Origin: Semisulcospira habei
Lineage: Eukaryota > Mollusca > Gastropoda > Semisulcospiridae
DNA: 64,000 bases
Direction of reading: 5' to 3'
Assembly: GCA_036245525.1 (NCBI GenBank)
Contig: BTPG01000004.1
Location: forward strand, 230,052,153 to 230,116,152
Of this stretch, positions 8,885 through 20,336 are shown piece by piece; the stretch's first letter is position 1; each line of letters opens with the position of its first letter. A program made the translations under genes and the position numbers. The notes under the pieces are model-generated. The model saw only the letters and a program-made list of their open reading frames with translations. It did not search any database and was not told the DNA's origin.

Positions 8885-11800
8885 CGTGGGCAGATGTTCA
8901 CATCTGCACGGGACATAGACGACCGAGTCCCCTGCTGCCTTGCAGGTTAGGTTTTGTATAACCAAAGGCTAGGGTGCTGACACGGTACCTGATTGGGTGT
9001 ATGAACTTCCTTGATGAAGTCATCACCCAGGGCGAAACAGTCCCATGAGGGTCTCATCGGCCACGTGTCCAAGACCAAGGCGAGCCACAAGTTATGTGGA
9101 GTTTCGGTTGTGGTTAACAGCCTGGAGAGGGATGGGCTCCGCCAGGTTATTTTGCCCAAGACACACCACATGCAATGACAACCTTACCTCAATCCATACC
9201 GGATCGGTCGTCGCCTGGAACAAGGACCGCGCCTTCTGTCTTGCGCCAGGGCAGAGGTGTTAAGTGTGCTACTGGTGCACCATCACCATCAAAACTCCGT
9301 GCCAAAAACAACATCAGCATTGGCACTTGGAACGTCAGAACATTAAGAACGCCTGGAAAGGTAGAGGAACTGACGCACGAAATAAACTTATACCACTGGA
9401 CCATCCTAGTACTGTGTGAAGTACGATGGAAGAACCTTGGGGAAACATCAACCCAGCAAAACCACAAACTGTATTACAGTGGCAGAGAAGGCAAACACGA
9501 ACAGGGTGTCGGATTTCTCGTCCACAAAGACATCGTGAACACTGTCATGAGTTGTCGGCCAGTCTCCAGTAGGCTTATCACCATACGCTTGAGGGCAACC
9601 TCATTTAATATCACCATTGTACAAGTTTACGCTCCAACAACAGACTATGGCGATGAGGAAATAGAAGACTTCTATGACCAACTGCAAGAAGTCTTGGACC
9701 AGACCCCCAAGAAAGACATTCTTGTGGTGCAGGGAGACTGGAATGCCAAAATAGGAGAGGATGCTGTTAAGAACTGGAAAGGCACATGCAACGCTACTGC
9801 AATGCAGAGACCAACGACAGAGGCTTAAGGCTCCTGGAATTTGCCAGCTCAAATGATCTAAAGCTGATGAACACGTTTGGCCCACACAAAGCATCCAGAA
9901 GGTGGATATGGCACAGCCCGAACGGAAAGCACCATAACCAAATTGACTACATCATGGTGAAGAGACGCTTCCAAACCAGTGTGAACATTGCCAAGACAAG
10001 AAGTTTTCCAGGAGCAGACATTGGAAGCGACCATGACTTAGTGATGATGACCTTCTGACTCCACCTAAAGGTCAACAAGCAGGGTCCCACCAGAATCAAG
10101 TTTGACCTCAAGAAGCTGAAAGGCCCAGAGGCAGCGAAAGCCTTCCAGGCAAAGATAGGAGGAAAATTCGCGCCACTGCTACTTCTAGGTGCAGAAGACA
10201 CGGATGTGGACACATTGATCGACACATTTAACACTGCTGTAACCCAAACAGCCAGTGAGATCCTTGGCAAACACCGACAAGCAAAGAAACCTTGGGTTAC
10301 AGCTGACATCTTTGTTCTATGTGACAAGCGTCGAGAATTAAAGAAAAATAAATCAGAGGTAGAAGGAGCTAAACAATACAGGGAAATTAACCAGGATATT
10401 AAGAAAAGCACGAAAAAGGCAAAGAATAAGCGGATTGAAGATCAGTGTAAACACGTAGAAGAAAATCTGAACAAAAATAATAGCAAAAAAGCATACCAGC
10501 TGGTGAAAGACCTGACCAGTGTAAAACAAGGACGCTCCTCGATCATTCAAGATAGTGAAGGGAACTGTCTTACGGAAGACCAAGACATACTGAAGAGATG
10601 GACAGAGTACTGCTCAGATTTGTACAACCACCGAGCCAGGGGACCCAGGCATACTTGTCAACCCACCCGTGACCAACACTGGCAACTATCCCATCCTCCG
10701 AGAAGAAGCAGAGGCTGCAATTAAGTCGCTGAAAAAAGGGAAGGCAGCAGGAGCAGACAACATCCCTGCAGAGCTAGTCCAAGAAGGGGAAGAAGACATG
10801 ATAAGCACCTTACTAACAATCTGCAATAAGATCTGGCAGTCAGGGGATTGGCCCACACCATGGACCCAATCACTTATAATGACTCTCACCAAAAAAGGCA
10901 ACTTACATCAATGCCAGAATTATCGCACGATCAGTCTTATATGCCACCCAAGCAAAGTCATGTTAAAGATCCTACTGAACAGGATGAGGGAATCATAGCT
11001 GAGGAACAGGCAGGCTTCAGACCAGGGCGCAGCACAACTGAGCAGATCTTCAACCTGAGAGTCCTATGTGAGAGGTAGCTCCAGCACCAGCAAGACCTCT
11101 ATCATGTCTTTGTGGATTTTAAGAAAGCGTTTGACAGGGTGTGGCATGCAGCCCTTTGGTCCAGCATAAAGCTATACAACATCAATGCCAACCTGATCAA
11201 AGTCATAGCAAACCTTTACAACAAGGCCACTAGTGCAGTCTGCTTCAACGGCAAAATAGGAAAATGGTTTAGGACTACAGTCGGAGTCAGACAAGGCTGC
11301 TTGCTTTCACCTACTCTTTTCAACATCTTCCTGGAAAGAATCATGACAGATGCTCTGAAAAAAAGAAAGATCATGAAGGAACTGTCAGTATTGGAGGCAG
11401 AACAATCATGAACTTGCGCTTTGCAGACGCCATTGATGGCCTTGCAGGAACAGAGAAGGAGCTAGCTCAGCTTTTGGAAAAGCTGGACAGTACAGCCATT
11501 GCGTATGGGATGGAAATCAGTGCAGAGAAGACCAAACTGATGACAAATAACACCAGTGGCATTGGCACTGACGTCATGATTGGAAGCCAAAAACTGAAAA
11601 CAGTTAATAAATTCAAATACTCAGACGCCATTGTGACAGATGAGGGATCAAAAGCAAAAATACGCTCCAGGATTGCGCAGACAACAACAGCACTGACAAG
11701 AATGAAGACCATATGGAAGGACAGAAACATCACACTCTGCTCCAAGATCAGACTGATGCGCTCCTTAGTCATCTCAGTGTTCTTGTATGCCTGTGAGTCA

Positions 11801-12231
11801 TGGACCCTCACAGCAGACCTTGAAAGGAGGATACAAGCCACTGAAATGTGATGTTTTCGAAGGCTGCTTGGCATTTCATACAGAGATCACATCACGAACG
11901 AGGAAGTGGGCAGCAGAATCAGGCAAGCCATCGGGCCCTATGAAGACCTATTAGCCATTATGAAAAAACGCGAACTGAAGTGGTATGGGCACGTCACGCG
12001 TTCAGCAGGGCTTGCCAAAACAATCCTGCAATGCACTGTACAAGGAGGACAAAGGAGAGGAAGACAGAGGAAAAGATGGGAGCACAATATCTGAGAGTGG
12101 ACAGGACTGAGGCTGGGCGATACGCTAAGAATGGCAGAGAACAGAGAGGAATGGAGGGAGCTGGTTGCCAAGTCATCAGTGGTGCCCCAACGGTCGGCAA
12201 GACTACGGGATATAGATAGATAGATAGATAG
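8885..12231 (+). mobile_element. RTE-like LINE, near full length, decayed
   Basis: Endonuclease starts around 9298 (ISIGTWNVRTLRTPGKVEEL), with catalytic-type LCEVRW at about 9412 and VQGDWNAKIG at about 9726; SDHDLV lies near 10031. Reverse transcriptase motifs: KGKAAGADNIPAELV (10738), EEQAGFRPGRSTTEQ (11003), VDFKKAFDRVWH (11112), VGVRQGCLLSPTLFN (11281). The active-site motif reads FADAID (11420) instead of the usual FADD, so the second Asp is lost. The C-terminal part has YACESW and KWYGHVTRS. Frames switch several times and in-frame stops occur (for example 10056, 11076, 11849), so it is inactive. The 3' end is a (TAGA)n tail. The first about 64 bases match the 5' end of the other LINE at 32868. 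Confidence 0.85.
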
Positions 12232-12763
12232 GGAACAGGCCGACATGTTTGACTGCCTCGTCAGAAGTGATGACCTCAACACATACTATTCTATCAAATT
12301 TGAAATGAAGGACGGCGGTAGTGAAGCTCGTGTCGTGGCACCAGACAGCAGCAACGGGTCCGGAGTACCTGGGTACGATGTATTCCGTCGGTCTCTACAG
12401 AGCTTTACCGCGGCTTCACCGGTGCTGTACTATCTGTCCAAGTGGCCTGGCTATGCCAGGCTGGTCGTTGTTGTCAGCGCGAACATCACTGCGGCATATG
12501 GCAGAATGACATGTGAAGTGATAGAATCCAAAGGCAAATCGTGGACTAGAGAATATTCCCGGCCAGATGATGGTTGTCTGGGTAAAACTACGCCGAGCAG
12601 GCAACTATGGTCACCTGACGGCGAGCAGCCACACAAGGATACACGTGGAACATTGTGCGTAATTGTTTTGGCGTGCTCAGTGCTGTCTGCGGTTATTGTC
12701 CTGGCCACTGCGTTCACATTAAAAAATGTATCGGGCTTTTGCCTTCTGTCTTTTAAAGGTTAA
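12232..12763 (+). pseudogene. ORF with C-terminal membrane segment, possible right part of split exon
   Basis: An open frame directly after the LINE tail (EQADMFDCLVRSDD...) runs about 170 codons. It has Cys residues compatible with an extracellular domain (MTCEVIESKG), and near the end a hydrophobic stretch, TLCVIVLACSVLSAVIVLA, that looks like a transmembrane helix. The likely topology is an N-terminal outside domain with a single pass. Whether transcription continues beyond about 12740 is unknown; a weak GT donor (AATGTATC) is present there. No family recognised. See the left part at 8631-8884. Confidence 0.35.
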
Positions 12764-12764
12764 A

Positions 12765-14985
12765 ATATTCGATTGCGACGGATTACTAAAAGCACGTCGC
12801 TGAACAGATTTGTGAGTTTGTGGGGCCTTACGGCCTCTTCATTGAACCATGGCACTCTCGACTTCTGAGGGACTGATGTGGAAGTTTTAGGGATGGTTTC
12901 ACCTGCTACGTCCAACAAAATAAAAGTAAAACAAGAAACAGGTTCTTCAGCTGACACGACCACCTCCTCTGTAATACGAGACTGACAGAGGGCGGCAAAC
13001 AGAGGCCAGTTAGCTTTCTTGAGATTCCAGTGCTCCACTGGTATCCCTCACAGCTGACCGATGACAGGACTACTGGGAAGCGGTCACTACCACACAGGTC
13101 ATCGTGAACCTTCCAGTCAAAGTCCAGCATGAGAGAAGAATCACACATAGTGAGATCTAGAAGAAAACTAGATCCTAAACCTGGTTTAGAGTAGGTAGGT
13201 GAGCCATCGTTAAAGACACATACAGGTTAAGTTGAGAAAAAACATCTGACCTCTGCCATCATAGTGGTCACTACCACACAGGTGTGCGTGACCGTTAAAA
13301 TCTCCCAAGAGAATAAAGGGAGGGGACAGCTGATCTACTAAGTTAAAAATATCATTACTGCAGACCATGGTCATGGTCTTCTTTAAGGTAACCCAAGCTG
13401 CAACAGCCTGAAGACAGGTGTCGATGCTAACGGGGCTACATAAAATTTGGCTACTAATGAGAAGAGCCACTCCACCCGAGCGCCTCTCCGAATCAGAGCT
13501 TTTATGGATAGCGTTAAAATTATTAAAAGACACAGGGTCAGAAGTCTTCAAGTAAGTCTCCTGAAGAGATATTACTGAGGGGTTATAGGACTTGACTAAA
13601 AGACGTAATTCCTTAAAATTAGTGCTAAAACCACGACAATTCCACTGAGCAGAGAGTACATGATTATATCTTATATGGTTATATGTGGGAGAAAAGTTTC
13701 TTCCCCCCTTTTCCTTTGCTTTGGAAGGAGTCGAAGAAACAGAGAGGGGGGGGGGCCGGCTCCCGGGCCTCCTCTGGTTCTTCGGAGATGAAGGGAGTGG
13801 AGCTGCCGCAGCACCAGCTACAACTTCCACTCCCTCCATCCGCTCTTCCAATGCATCATATTTGTTTTGAAGGGGGACATCAGTGTCCCCCGTCTGGGCC
13901 CGTGAGCACTGCGGTCCCATAACTTTCTTGGACTTCTGGCTCTGAGCAGCGTTCCTGCCGCTAGAGTTAGCGGCCTTAGAAGGCTGACCAGAGACAGGAG
14001 CCTTTGAAGTAGACAGACTGACAGGCTTGGGTGTGGCCTGAGGCTTAGGGGCAACAGAAGGCGATGCTACCGGACCGGTAGTGTTCACCCTCTGCATTCC
14101 CTGGCTCCTCGTCACCACTAGAGGAGGGTTACTCTTCAGGGGCGAGAGGAGCCGAGGCTGGGCCCCTAACCAAGAAGTTGGGGTTTGATATGAGAAATCT
14201 TTGATGGGGCGCTTGCCTGCCACTGCAGCACTGAATGTAAATACAGAGGTGTTACTAGAGTTTGAGGCAGCCTCAGCTGCACCAGGGCCTTCAACCAGTT
14301 TTTTGGCATCTGCGAAGGAAAAGCCCCTTCTCCACACGCACCTGCTGAATCTTGCACTCGGATATCCAACGAGGGCATTTATTGTCTGAAGCCATATGCA
14401 TCCCCTGGCAATTCACACACAGGGGGCTGGTTGTGCAGGACTCAGCAGAGTGTCCGGGCTTAATGCAACGGGCGCATGAAGCCTGTGCCTGGCGGCATGT
14501 CTTCTGCCCATGGCCATACTTTTGGCACTTAAAGCACCGGAGGGGGAGAGGGATGTACTTCTTTACTTTCAAGAAGTAATAACCTCCTAGATGGCAGTAG
14601 GAGGGGTGGGGGTGCACAACGTCAGGATGATGGTAGGGAGACGTATCTCCCCGCTTGGAAGCGAAGCGCCTGCGACTTCAGGTTCCGTATAAGTTCATCT
14701 TCCGACAGTTCTACCAATGTTTGATCTTTAATCACACTTCTAGAAGAATTCAACGTTTTGTGGGGTGTGAGTGTCTCTGATGGAAGAGAGCTTTAGTAGC
14801 CCGTTGGAGTGTGCCCGGGTATGGCACTCTCCCAACACGTCTCCTAATGGGTCTCCCCCACCAGAAAAGAATGCAGCTTGGAAACAGGCTTCTCTTTCCC
14901 TTTGTTATGGACAATGAGGAAGCGAGGCTAGATGGCCAAAGCCTGAGGCGTCGCTTCCTCTCAGTCGCTATCAAGGACAATGTGC
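12765..14985 (-). mobile_element. I/Jockey-type LINE, ORF1 plus endonuclease, 3'-truncated
   Basis: From right to left on the minus strand. ORF1 N-terminal piece: WPRFLIVHNKGKEKPVSKL at about 14950-14880, then NSSRSVIKDQTLVELSEDEL. Next come three CCHC-type zinc knuckles: CFKCQKYGHGQKTC, CARCIKPGHSAESC and CVNCQGMHMASDNKC (14525-14400). ORF2 begins with endonuclease: QWNCRGFSTNF, LQETYLK and LLGDFNGHAHLCGSD (13660-13280). A late fragment reads LCGSDRFPVVLS (about 13070) where SDH is usual, so a catalytic His is changed. Several frame breaks. The reverse transcriptase is missing; unusually for a LINE, the 3' part is lost near 12765. The I/Nimb/Jockey superfamily is likely; exact clade uncertain. 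Confidence 0.8.
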
Positions 14986-15119
14986 CGGCTATGTGCTGCT
15001 TTTGTGCCATTTTTTTTTTTTTTTGGTGGGTTCCATATTATAGTATTAGAGATATTCATCTCCCGGGGGTACCCGCCCACCACTGAGCCCAACAAGGGAA
15101 AGTGCATATGTCAGCTGGT

Positions 15120-15540
15120 CTCTATAGTCTTGCCGACCGTTGGGGCACCACTGACGACTTGACAACCAGCTCCATCCATTCCTCTCTGTTCTCTGATCTG
15201 CCATTTTTAGTGTATCGCCCAGCTTCAGTCCTGTCCACTCTGAGATATTGTCCGCCCATCTTTTCCTCTGTCTTCCTCTCCTTCGTCCTCATTGCACAGT
15301 GCCTTGCAGGATTGTTTTGGCAAGCCCTGCTGAACGCGTGACATGCCCATACCACTTCAGTTTGCGTTTTTTCACAATGGCTAGTAGGTGTTCATAGGGC
15401 CCGATGGCTTGCCTGATTCTGCTTCCCACTTCCTCGTTTGTGATGCGATCTCTGTATGAAATGCCAAGCAGCCTTCAAAAACACCTCATTTCAGTGGCTT
15501 GTATCCTCCTTTCAAGGTCTGCTGTGAGGGTCCATGACAG
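15120..15540 (-). mobile_element. 5'-truncated RTE-like LINE copy
   Basis: The minus strand is closely similar to the last 420 bases of the LINE at 8885-12231 (RDHITNEEVGSRIRQAIGPY, KWYGHVTRSAGLAKTIL, RQRKRW). It ends at ACCGTTGGGGCAC / CGGTCGGCAAG, just before the (TAGA)n position. A typical 5' truncation. Confidence 0.85.
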
Positions 15541-16329
15541 ATATACTCAGGGGATTAAGCCCAATTGTACTGTCTGAGCCACCGCCTTCTATCACAATGT
15601 TTAATGCAGGGGAATACTGGCGTAAAGCACCTAATCAGCAGCAGAGGCTATAGCATTGTGCTCCGTATATCAACCCGCATGTCAACAGTGGGATAGGGCT
15701 CAACGTGACAAGAGCCGATTGACTAGGCCGGTACGACTAGCCTCCCGTTTAAGTAAAAGTCAAGGCCAAAGTGGAGTGTTTCAGCCACCAGGATCCTCTT
15801 CTCCCCCTGACACGGGTCTCCAAGCACAATGAGTATTTTTAAGGACCAATCCAACATGGTAAGACCTGGGTTAGCACAGCTCTTTAAAAAACAGGACCAG
15901 TGAAAAAGACTGAACAACATATCTGCTGACGTCAAGTTCTATCCTGGACAAAGATGGCACCTCTCTGCTAGCCCACTCAGTCAGTGACTGACGAGACTAC
16001 CCACCATGCCATATGAAGGCCGGTGCCGAGTGGGCTGCAAAGGCCCAGAATCACGGCCTTAAATACCCAACTGGACTGAATAACTGCTTGGACTGTGATC
16101 AGAAAAGACAGGACATGCACGTGCAAGGCTCTTTTCTTTCCTGCCCAGTCTGCTTTGTCAGCGAGACGCCATTTTTCAGTGAGTTTTGCGTTTCTTTTCC
16201 TGCATGACATAGGACGGCTGATGAAGAAACATGTGAGTACATGTCAAAATCACATTGCTGTGGTGCCTGTCCAGTTTTGGCATTAGCTTGTATTTGCCAA
16301 ATCATACCAAAAATTGCAGTGACCCTTGT
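15541..16329. other. no recognised feature
   Basis: Unique-looking sequence; the open frames here (60-70 codons) have no recognisable content. Confidence 0.4.
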
Positions 16330-17587
16330 ATTATTTAGAGTAGTATACCTTGAATTACATGTGGGCAAAACAAAAGAGATGGTCATAGATTTCAGGAAAA
16401 ACAAACATCATCCTAAACCTGCTGTCATCTAGGGAACAGAAATTGAGCGTGTAGAGTCCTACAATTATTTAGATGTTCTTTTTGACAACGCGCTCAACTG
16501 GAAACAAAACACAGAGGCTACTGTGCAAGAAGCGCACACCCATCTCTACTGTTTGAGAAAACTGAGATCATATAATGTTAGCACTCAGCTTTTACAGATG
16601 TTTAACTGCTCCAGTATTGTTAGCGTTCTAACTTTTGGACCGAGGTGCTGTAATAGAAATTTATGTAAAATTGATTGATTGTACATTGCTTTAACGTCCT
16701 GACAGCAACAAGGCTTTCTCAGGATGTGCCTGCACTGCTTGTGAAAAAAAACAACTAAACAGAACATTGAATGTATGTCGCCAGCCGGTCAAATACGTTA
16801 AATAAACCTAACACATGGGGCCTAAATAAAGCTAAGACCATTTAGCAACACACATCCAATATCAAGAGCTACAGGCAGTGCAGACAGTAAGGAGATTTTT
16901 AAAAAGGCAAATACAGGTGAATGGACCTCGGGTAGACAGAAACACATGCCCCAGAATAGAGAGAAAAACTCACCCTGTGGGGCTGACCAGGGTGACCCTG
17001 GGAACTAAAAAGTACCTAACCCCACCCAAGTCCCCCAGGGCAGACCCAGGTGGGGCTAAATTTATGTAAAAGAGATCAAGATCGTCTTAACAAAGTAATC
17101 CGGAAAGGGGGCGGGGTGATTGGTAGAGCACAGGATACTTTGGACGCACTGTACAACAGACGGATTATGAACAAACTGGCTGACATTCTTAATGACAAAA
17201 CACATCCACTTAGATATGAATTTGACAGTAGACGCATCAAACAAAGTGGCAGACTTCGAGTACCCAAGGCTGTTACCCTTTTCAACAGTAATATCAGTAG
17301 ATAGTGTCTGTCAACATTCTTTAGTTCTTTAGTACTAGCCCTTTCAGTAGTTCACTGCAACATTGCCGACACCAGAAGCACTGGGGGAATACACTTTAAG
17401 TGTTTCTGATGCCAAGAATGTTACAAAGGTAACAACAGTACGTTTGTTACAGTTCATCTCTTTAACTGCGAGTTATGGATTATTTAATTATTTCTATGAG
17501 TGAATGATGATGCCATGTGTTGTATGGGCAGACAAAGAATTTCCCCTATGAGGGATTAATAAAGTATTATTGTATTGTATTGTATCT
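16330..17587 (+). mobile_element. L2/CR1-like LINE 3' part, split by a SINE-like insertion
   Basis: Translated pieces: VGKTKEMVIDFRKNK (16360), ERVESYNYLDVLFDNALNW, LYCLRKLRSYNVSTQLLQMF, then after the insertion RDQDRLNKVIRKGGGVIG, RRIMNKLADILNDKTHPL and RLRVPKAVTLFN. This is the post-catalytic region of L2/Rex1-like LINE reverse transcriptases. A stop at 16430 and frame changes show decay. The 3' end reads AATTTCCCCTATGAGGGATT, AATAAAGTATT and a (TGTAT)n tail. The 5' part is absent. Confidence 0.8.
16671..17057 (-). mobile_element. SINE-like retroposon, family C, copy 3, nested in a LINE
   Basis: Full-length (387 bp), flanked by a 14-bp perfect duplication AAATTTATGTAAAA (16657-16670 and 17058-17071). 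The host LINE frame resumes immediately after, so insertion post-dates the LINE. The tail is (TTGA)n at the left end. Confidence 0.95.
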
Positions 17588-18164
17588 GTTTCTCACACTG
17601 ACAGCGTTGTATTTTCAGAGCAGAGTGGAGTCACTGTCAAGTCACTTGATATAAAGACGGTATGTGTTGAGCTGAATTGCCCTGTGTCTAAATGAACCAT
17701 AGCTAGACATGTGTAGCGTTTCGTAACCATCTGTTACATAAGTGTATCTTTGAACAGTTACAGCGGTAGTGGGCCTTTAATTTAGAGCAGTGAAGAAGTA
17801 GAAGTTTTAAAAAAGTAACAGGGAAGAAATACAAGTTATAACAAACAAGTATAACAAACCTGGTAACATAGTAACTACCGAACTGTCCAACAACAGCTAG
17901 TTAACTGGGTTTAACGCTGCACATGCAACTAAGGCTACCCTACTATACAGCACTTGAGGAGCTTGCTGGCAAAAGGAAAAGAAGTGGAACTTGTGAGAAC
18001 CATGTGGAGTTTGACTTAGCTGCCTGCGTCAGTGTACCAGTCAAACCAGTCACCTTATGGGTCACAGTGCAAACACAAAAAACAAAAAAAGAAATGCCTT
18101 ACAACTGTCCATGGACTAACTATGCCCACCAATGGATTCTGCAATACACATGCACACACACACA
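17588..18164. other. no recognised feature
   Basis: No gene or clear repeat; a short (CA)n lies near 18150. Confidence 0.4.
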
Positions 18165-18840
18165 CAGGTACATAATCACGAAGAACTAAGCTACATTGGG
18201 GTATCGAACAGGTGGGTCTTAAGGGCAGATTTAAAGGCAGTGAATGAGGGAGAATGTCTAATGTCTATGGGTAGAGAGTTCCAGACAACAGGTCCAACGT
18301 GCGCAAAACAATGGTCACCTCCGGTTTTGCATTTGAAGAGCGGGACTCTGAGAAGGCGCGTATCAATACTTGAACGGAGGGAGCGGGAGGGAGTGTATAG
18401 TTGAAGAAGATCAGCGAGATAGGCATGGGTAGAGTAGTTCATAGCTTTGTAGCATAGACAGGCGATTTTGTATGAGACTCGTTGTTTGACTGGCAGCCAA
18501 TGAAGTTGTCTCAGAATAGGAGTGATTGGCTGATGCTGTGAGGCGCGGACGATGAGACATGCTGCACAATTCTGAACTCGCTGCAATTTCTGAATGAGAA
18601 ACTGAGGGAGGCCAGCTAAGAGGGCATTGCAGTAATCAATGCGGGACAAGACTAAAGAGATGACCAGTTTGGTGGTAGCTTCAGTAGTGAGGTAATGACA
18701 GATAGAACTGATGCGTCTAAATTCCAGAAAAGTAAGTTTGCAGACATGATTTACATGGTCCTTCATTTGAAGATCTTTATCAAGAAAAACGCCAATTTTG
18801 CGAACTTAATCAGAAAATGGAATAGGTACATCACAAATGG
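18165..18840 (-). mobile_element. CR1-like LINE 3' fragment
   Basis: Minus-strand frame of 191 codons plus an upstream in-frame piece (VRKIGVFLDKDLQMKDHV). Hallmarks: LVLSRIDYCNALLAGLP, KLQRVQNCAACLI, ITPILRQLHWLPVKQRVSYK, YLADLLQLYTPSRSLRSS and GPVVWNSLPIDIRHS, the standard C-terminal part of CR1-type reverse transcriptases. The open frame is intact over the fragment, so it is fairly young. The 5' part (catalytic domain) is absent. Confidence 0.9.
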
Positions 18841-19047
18841 GCATAGGTTTTGACAACATTGAATAAACCCATCTGTATGCCTGTAAGAGGTTCCACAGTG
18901 CGAAAACTCCGGGTCATATAGAGAGACAGGCTGACACCCGCTGTCTGTTGAAGGTACTTTACGAGCAATAAAATACTAGACAAAGCTGAACACAGTGCTA
19001 GACAGCAGAAGCATACATGATGAAGCAGAACAAAGAGCACCACTAGA

Positions 19048-19085
19048 CGCCTAGCTATTCTGCCACCACCCTTGAACTTTCATGG
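19048..19085 (+). repeat. family P half copy, P4
   Basis: CTAGCTATTCTGCCACCACC + CTTGAACTTTCATGG is the right arm of the palindromic family; no left arm. Confidence 0.75.
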
Positions 19086-19446
19086 TTTATCCATGGCCAT
19101 GTGGAGGTCAGAGCTTTGAGTGGCAGATGAATGATGTGATTTGCACAACAAGCCCATTAATAATTGTGTACATTTATACTAAAACAATGCAAGCTGGCCC
19201 ATATGACAATGCTCTGTATTGCGTATGTACTGGTCAGACAGACTTGCTTTTCTCTGTGCCATGAACGAGTCCTCTTTCTTTGATTTGTCCTCAGGGGAAA
19301 CCACAAGCCATGCCAGTATAAACAGGGGGAGTCAAGTGACTAATCCAACCGAGCTGAGAAATGGCTACCCCCTTAGGCAGTTCAAAGCAAAGTTAAAACT
19401 TACCTTTTCTCGCAGACTTTCGTGTAATCTCTACAGTTTTCTTAAC

Positions 19447-19464
19447 CCCCCCCCCCCCCAGCAG

Positions 19465-19503
<39 letters not shown>

Positions 19504-19530
19504 ATGTGTGTGTGCGCGCGTGTGCGTGTC
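19447..19530. repeat. C-run and (TG)n microsatellite
   Basis: A C-run of about 13 at 19447-19459, then (TG)n from 19468 to about 19512 with interruptions onward. Confidence 0.85.
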
Positions 19531-19729
19531 ATTTTCGCCTGCACATTGCGTTACATTATAAATATGAGAAATGCGCCATATGAATACCATGTATTATTAT
19601 ATCTCAGACAAGTCTCAGACATCACGCTCTGTCAGCGTACACAGGGGAGACAATGAACAAGCAAATGGAGTTATCCGCTGCTTCTCACACCACTTCAGAC
19701 ATCACATTCTCTCAGCATGTAAGTGGTTG

Positions 19730-20060
19730 TGGAGGGTCAAATGTCCTCAGACAAGTTACATCAGGAGTGCCTCAGGGATCCCTCCTCAGATTGACGCTGT
19801 TCCTTTAGAGAAGAACCCAACGGAGGAAGAAACACGCTTCGAAAAGACAGTTACAACACAATTGATAGTTAGGCCATGTGGCAAGTGACCTGGTGGACGA
19901 GTTTAAATGTCAGCGACTGTCATCAGCTTACTGCGACCAAGAAGAGGAAGCCCACTGACACCTCTTATTCACTGCACGGACACACACTATAGAGAAAGTG
20001 AACAGCATAAAATACCTGGGCATCCGACTCACGAGGGGTTTGAACTGGGGAGAGCATGCT
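19730..20060 (+). mobile_element. degraded LINE reverse-transcriptase relic
   Basis: QVTSGVPQGSLL (about 19745-19785) is the GVPQGS motif of LINE reverse transcriptase. HTIEKVNSIKYLGIRLTRG (about 19982-20040) is the later YLGI region. Frames are broken between them. Clade not resolved. Confidence 0.6.
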
Positions 20061-20106
20061 AATCCGTTTCATCCTGGTACACTTTTGCTTGAAATAAAAT
20101 TGACTG

Positions 20107-20132
20107 AGGGTTCAATGGTGGAGCCAGAATAG
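20107..20132 (+). repeat. family P half copy, P5 (degenerate)
   Basis: GGGTTCAATGGTGGAGCCAG + AATAG resembles the left arm of family P with several substitutions. Confidence 0.4.
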
Positions 20133-20139
20133 GTACCAG

Positions 20140-20336
20140 GTTGCATGAAATAGCACATTCTGTACACTTGTGTGGCTTCTGGCCTGTGTGAGTCAGCATG
20201 TGTGTTTTCAAGGTATAAGATTTCATAAAACTAGGCACTACATTCTGTACACTTTTGTGGCTTCTGGCCTGTGTGTGTCAGCATGTGTTTTTTCAAGTTA
20301 CCAGATTGAGTGAAACTAGCATTACATTCTGTACAC
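20140..20336 (-). pseudogene. zinc fingers out of frame after the gene's stop
   Basis: Continues the C2H2 array in another frame: [17 protein letters not shown] then a degenerate finger (ending HADSHRPEAT by the same kind of frame slip). Shows the ancestral protein was longer by at least one to two fingers. Confidence 0.7.
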
